Source: CAWHMS01 sp963830495 (GTDB lineage: Bacteria; Actinomycetota; Actinomycetes; Propionibacteriales; Nocardioidaceae). From it: a DNA stretch of 64,000 nucleotides. The position numbers and the translations under genes were made by a program. The notes beneath the pieces were generated by a model. It saw only the letters and a list, made by a program, of their open reading frames with translations, had not been told where the DNA came from and did no database searches. The DNA lies in the NCBI GenBank assembly GCA_963830495.1, contig CAWHMS010000003.1:558001-622000 (forward strand), in the 5' to 3' direction. Below are positions 61,183 to 64,000 of the stretch, piece after piece; the stretch's first letter is position 1; each line of letters begins with the position of its first letter.

Positions 61183-62883
61183 ATGCGTTCTCTCCCGCTT
61201 GCCGACCCCGGCACCCCCGACGTCCGCTCCCCAGGTCGTTACCTGTGGTGGGTGGCGCGCGGGCAGAAGCCGACGATCGTCGGGGGCGTCATCTTCGGGA
61301 CCATCTGGATGGTGGCCCAGTCGGTGATGCCGGCGATCATCGGCAAGGCGATCGACGCCGGCGTCGAGAACGAAGACATGAGGCAGCTGTGGCTCTGGGC
61401 GCTGGCCCTGCTCGGTGTCGGCATCGTCCAGGCCGCGGCCGGCATCGTGCGGCACCGCTTCGCGGTGGCCAACTGGCTGATCGCTGCGTACCGCACCGTG
61501 CAGCTCGTCGCACGCCACGCCGTGCGCCTCGGTGCGACGCTGCCGCGCCGCGTCTCGACCGGCGAGGTCGTGTCGATCGGCGCCTCGGACCTCGCGCACG
61601 TCGGCAACTCGATCGAGGTGATGGGGCGTGCGGCGGGCGCGGTCGTGTCCTTCTTCGTCGTCGCCGCCATCCTGCTCAACACCTCGATGGTGCTGGGGCT
61701 CGTCGTGCTGATCGGCGTACCGGCACTGCTGCTGGCCCTGGGTCCGCTGCTCAAGCCGCTGCAACGCCGCAACATGGCGCAGCGCGAGATGATGGGCGAG
61801 CTCAACACGTTGGCCTCCGACATCGTCGGCGGGCTCCGGGTGCTCCGGGGCATCGGCGGCGAGGAGGTCTTCCACCGAAGGTACGTCGAGGAGTCACAGA
61901 AGGTCCGGCAGGCCGGTGTGCAAGTGGCCCGGCTGCAGTCCCTGCTCGACGCCCTGCAGGTGTTCCTGCCCGGCGTCTTCGTCGTGATCGTCGTGTGGCT
62001 GGGCGCGCGCTTCGCCGTCGAGGGCCAGATCAGTCCCGGCGAGCTGGTCGCTTTCTACGGCTATTCCGCCTTCTTGATGATCCCGCTGCGCACCGGCACC
62101 GAGGTGGTCAACAAGGTCATCCGCGGACTGGTCGCCGGCCGCCGGATCTGCCACGTGCTCGAGGTCGAGCCGGAGCTGTCCGACGTCGAGTCGCCGCGGC
62201 AGGTGGCCGTTGGGTCGGACCTGGTCGACGTACGGTCCGGGCTTCGGATCAAGCCCGGGGTGCTGACCGCGGTCGTGGCCGAGCAGCCCGAGGAGTCTGC
62301 TGCCCTGGCCGACCGGATCGGGCGCTTCGCCGACGGGCCTGCCCTGCTCGGCGGCGTCGCGCTGTCGGAACTCGAGGCGGACTTCGTACGCCGAGCGATC
62401 CTGGTCAGCGACGCCAATGCCACCTTGTTCAGCGGCCGGCTCCGCGACGAGCTCGACGTGCGCGGCGACGCCACCGACGCCGACCTGATGGCGGCGATCG
62501 AGACGGCCTCGGCCGAAGACGTGCTCGAGACGCTCGACGCCGGGCTCGACTCCGAGGTCGAGGAGCGGGGACGGTCGTTCTCCGGCGGCCAGCGCCAGCG
62601 TCTGGTCCTGACCCGCGCCCTCACAGCGGACCCCGACGTCCTGGTGCTGGTCGAGCCGACGTCGGCCGTCGACGCCCACACCGAGGCACGGATCGCCGAG
62701 CGGCTGGTCCAGCACCGCAGCGGCCGCACCACGGTGGTGACGACCGCGAGCCCGCTGCTGCTCGACCGCGCCGACGAGGTGGCTCTGCTCGAGCGCGGCC
62801 ACATCATCGCCGTCGGGCGGCACCGTGACCTGCTGGCGGACCCGAGATATCGACGCGTCGTGGCCCGAGGGGAGGACGAATGA
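61183..62883 (+). CDS. ABC exporter subunit with degenerate ATP site
   Basis: 566 residues. Six membrane helices in the first 300 residues (IVGGVIFGTIWMVAQSVMPA; AVVSFFVVAAILLNTSMVLG) are followed by an ATPase domain. In that domain the Walker A position reads VLTAVVAEQPEESAALADRI with no GxxGxGKS. The signature RSFSGGQRQRLVLTRALTAD is intact, but Walker B is LVLVEPTSAVDAHTEAR, with Val for the Asp before Glu. So this half cannot hydrolyse ATP by itself but offers a good signature to its partner. The next gene overlaps by four bases and should carry the intact site, giving a heterodimeric exporter. Substrate unknown. Confidence 0.88.
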   Translation: MRSLPLADPGTPDVRSPGRYLWWVARGQKPTIVGGVIFGTIWMVAQSVMPAIIGKAIDAGVENEDMRQLWLWALALLGVGIVQAAAGIVRHRFAVANWLIAAYRTVQLVARHAVRLGATLPRRVSTGEVVSIGASDLAHVGNSIEVMGRAAGAVVSFFVVAAILLNTSMVLGLVVLIGVPALLLALGPLLKPLQRRNMAQREMMGELNTLASDIVGGLRVLRGIGGEEVFHRRYVEESQKVRQAGVQVARLQSLLDALQVFLPGVFVVIVVWLGARFAVEGQISPGELVAFYGYSAFLMIPLRTGTEVVNKVIRGLVAGRRICHVLEVEPELSDVESPRQVAVGSDLVDVRSGLRIKPGVLTAVVAEQPEESAALADRIGRFADGPALLGGVALSELEADFVRRAILVSDANATLFSGRLRDELDVRGDATDADLMAAIETASAEDVLETLDAGLDSEVEERGRSFSGGQRQRLVLTRALTADPDVLVLVEPTSAVDAHTEARIAERLVQHRSGRTTVVTTASPLLLDRADEVALLERGHIIAVGRHRDLLADPRYRRVVARGEDE

Positions 62884-64000
62884 GGGAGACCCTGCCCGTC
62901 GCCGACGCTCCCGCCGTGCGCCGATACGCGCGCAGGATGGCTCGGCGCCACCCGCGCGAGCTGGCCATCACCATCGTGCTGCACTCGCTGGCGGCCATCG
63001 CCGGCCTGGCGGCACCTCGGTTGATCGGCGACCTCGTCCAAGACGTGTCCGACGGCACCACCGTGTCCACCGTCGACAAGACGATCATCGCGATCGCCGT
63101 CTTCCTGCTCGTCCAGACCGTGCTGACCCGCTACGCCCGCTACATGTCCTTCGCGCTCGGCGAGAAGGTGCTCGCCGAGCTTCGAGAGGACTTCGTCGAG
63201 CAGTCCTTGGCCTTGCCCGTCGGCACGGTCGAGCGGGCGGGCACGGGCGACCTGCTCACGCGGACGTCTCGTGACGTCGAGGCGCTGGGCTGGTCGGTGC
63301 GCTTCGCCGTACCCGAGGTGATCATCGCGGTGGTCACCACGATCTTCACCGTCGGCGCCTGTGTGCTGGTCGGTGCCTGGGTGCTGGTGCCGTTGGTGCT
63401 CGGCGTGCCGCTGCTGTTCGTCGCCACCCGCTGGTATCTGCGTCGCGCCAAGCCTGGCTACCTGCGTGAGTCGGCGTCGTACGCCGCGATCAACGCCACC
63501 CTGGCCGAGACCGCCGAGGGCGCCCGCACGGTGGAGGCGCTCGGGCTGCAGCAGCGGCGCCTGGAGCGGATCGACGCGGACATCAAGGAGTCCTACGACG
63601 CCGAGCGCTACACGCTGTTCCTGCGCACGATCTGGTTCCCCGCTGCCGAGATCGGCTACCTGCTGCCGACGGTGGCAACGCTGGTCTTCGGCGGCTGGCT
63701 GCACACCCAGGGGCAGGCCTCGATCGGAGACGTCACGGCCGCCACGCTCTACGTGCAAGCGCTTATTGACCCGGTCGACCGCCTGATCTCGTGGCTCGAC
63801 GAGCTGCAGGTGGGCGGCGCGTCGCTGGCTCGGCTGCTCGGCGTCGCCGACGTACCCGACGACCGGACCGCAACCGGACGGCAACCCGCGCACGAGCGGA
63901 TCGACGCCGATGACGTGCGTTTCGCCTACTACGGCGATCGCGACGTGCTGCACGGCGTCGACCTGCAGGTCGAGCCGGGTGAGCGGGTGGCGATGGTCGG
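62880..64000 (+). CDS. ABC exporter subunit, 3' end outside window
   Basis: Partner of the preceding exporter half, 373 residues visible and open to the end. It starts RETLPVADAPAVRRYARRMA. Six helices are visible (AITIVLHSLAAIAGLAAPRL; VIIAVVTTIFTVGACVLVG; GVPLLFVATRWYL) with the DLLTRTSRDVEAL coupling motif. The ATPase domain begins at about residue 345 (DADDVRFAYYGDRDVLHGVD), and the sequence is cut inside Walker A (VEPGERVAMVG), so whether that site is intact cannot be seen. ATGA overlap with the previous gene. Confidence 0.88.
   Translation, partial: MRETLPVADAPAVRRYARRMARRHPRELAITIVLHSLAAIAGLAAPRLIGDLVQDVSDGTTVSTVDKTIIAIAVFLLVQTVLTRYARYMSFALGEKVLAELREDFVEQSLALPVGTVERAGTGDLLTRTSRDVEALGWSVRFAVPEVIIAVVTTIFTVGACVLVGAWVLVPLVLGVPLLFVATRWYLRRAKPGYLRESASYAAINATLAETAEGARTVEALGLQQRRLERIDADIKESYDAERYTLFLRTIWFPAAEIGYLLPTVATLVFGGWLHTQGQASIGDVTAATLYVQALIDPVDRLISWLDELQVGGASLARLLGVADVPDDRTATGRQPAHERIDADDVRFAYYGDRDVLHGVDLQVEPGERVAMV

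Overview
The window is a GC-rich (about two thirds G+C) chromosomal stretch from an actinobacterium. GTG and TTG starts, four-base ATGA overlaps and the gene order around icd, mdh, purN/purH/folD and sucC/sucD are typical of that phylum. Codon habits and family sequences suggest the Nocardioidaceae, as an inference from memory. It is core metabolism rather than a mobile island: I see no transposase, integrase, phage gene, CRISPR array, rRNA or tRNA.

Layout. (1) 1-4.0 kb: deoC (cut by the window edge), an aldehyde dehydrogenase, a short paralogue without a catalytic cysteine, and an acetyltransferase, all tightly coupled. (2) 4.2-10 kb: accessory genes, including a peptidase E relative, a frameshifted winged-helix gene, a decayed VOC relic, a GlsB-like membrane protein, a Vps62-domain membrane protein, a P-loop kinase-like protein and a GNAT. 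(3) 10-21 kb: nucleoside salvage and uptake, with add, an SDR/MaoC pair, deoA, cdd, a BMP-type ABC importer (two permeases, a double ATPase and a lipoprotein) and an M20 amidohydrolase. Together with deoC and the dehydrogenase, these genes would import nucleosides, deaminate and phosphorolyse them, and turn deoxyribose phosphate into central metabolites. (4) 20.9-29 kb: an acyl-CoA mutase large subunit, a VOC protein, sdhCDAB, a secreted protein, YihY and a 2'-5' RNA ligase-like gene. This segment carries about 35 single-base indels and is probably poor-quality assembly. (5) 29.3-41.8 kb: trpS, a CNNM/CBS membrane protein, two multi-domain acetyltransferases, a phosphoribosyltransferase, galK, guaB1, icd, a sulfotransferase-like gene, mdh and purU. 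(6) 41.8-51.3 kb: DUF3017, folD, purH, purN and a DUF6350 membrane protein, then a sigma-factor/membrane-sensor fusion, sucD, sucC and a stand-alone B12-binding subunit that probably partners the distant mutase. (7) 51.4-64 kb: lipase, M23 peptidase, PcrA-type helicase, a PspC-linked two-component system facing a PspC/LiaF-like protein, a secreted glycerophosphodiesterase and a two-subunit ABC exporter cut by the window end.

Taken together, the window joins TCA-cycle genes (sdh, icd, mdh, sucCD), purine/folate genes (purH, purN, folD, purU, guaB1, add) and nucleoside catabolism. I found no clearly new biological system. The most unusual items are the sigma-like/transmembrane/sensor fusion, the catalytic-domain-less dehydrogenase, the Vps62/multi-pass fusion, the exporter half with a destroyed ATP site, and two kinds of recurring long intergenic palindrome.
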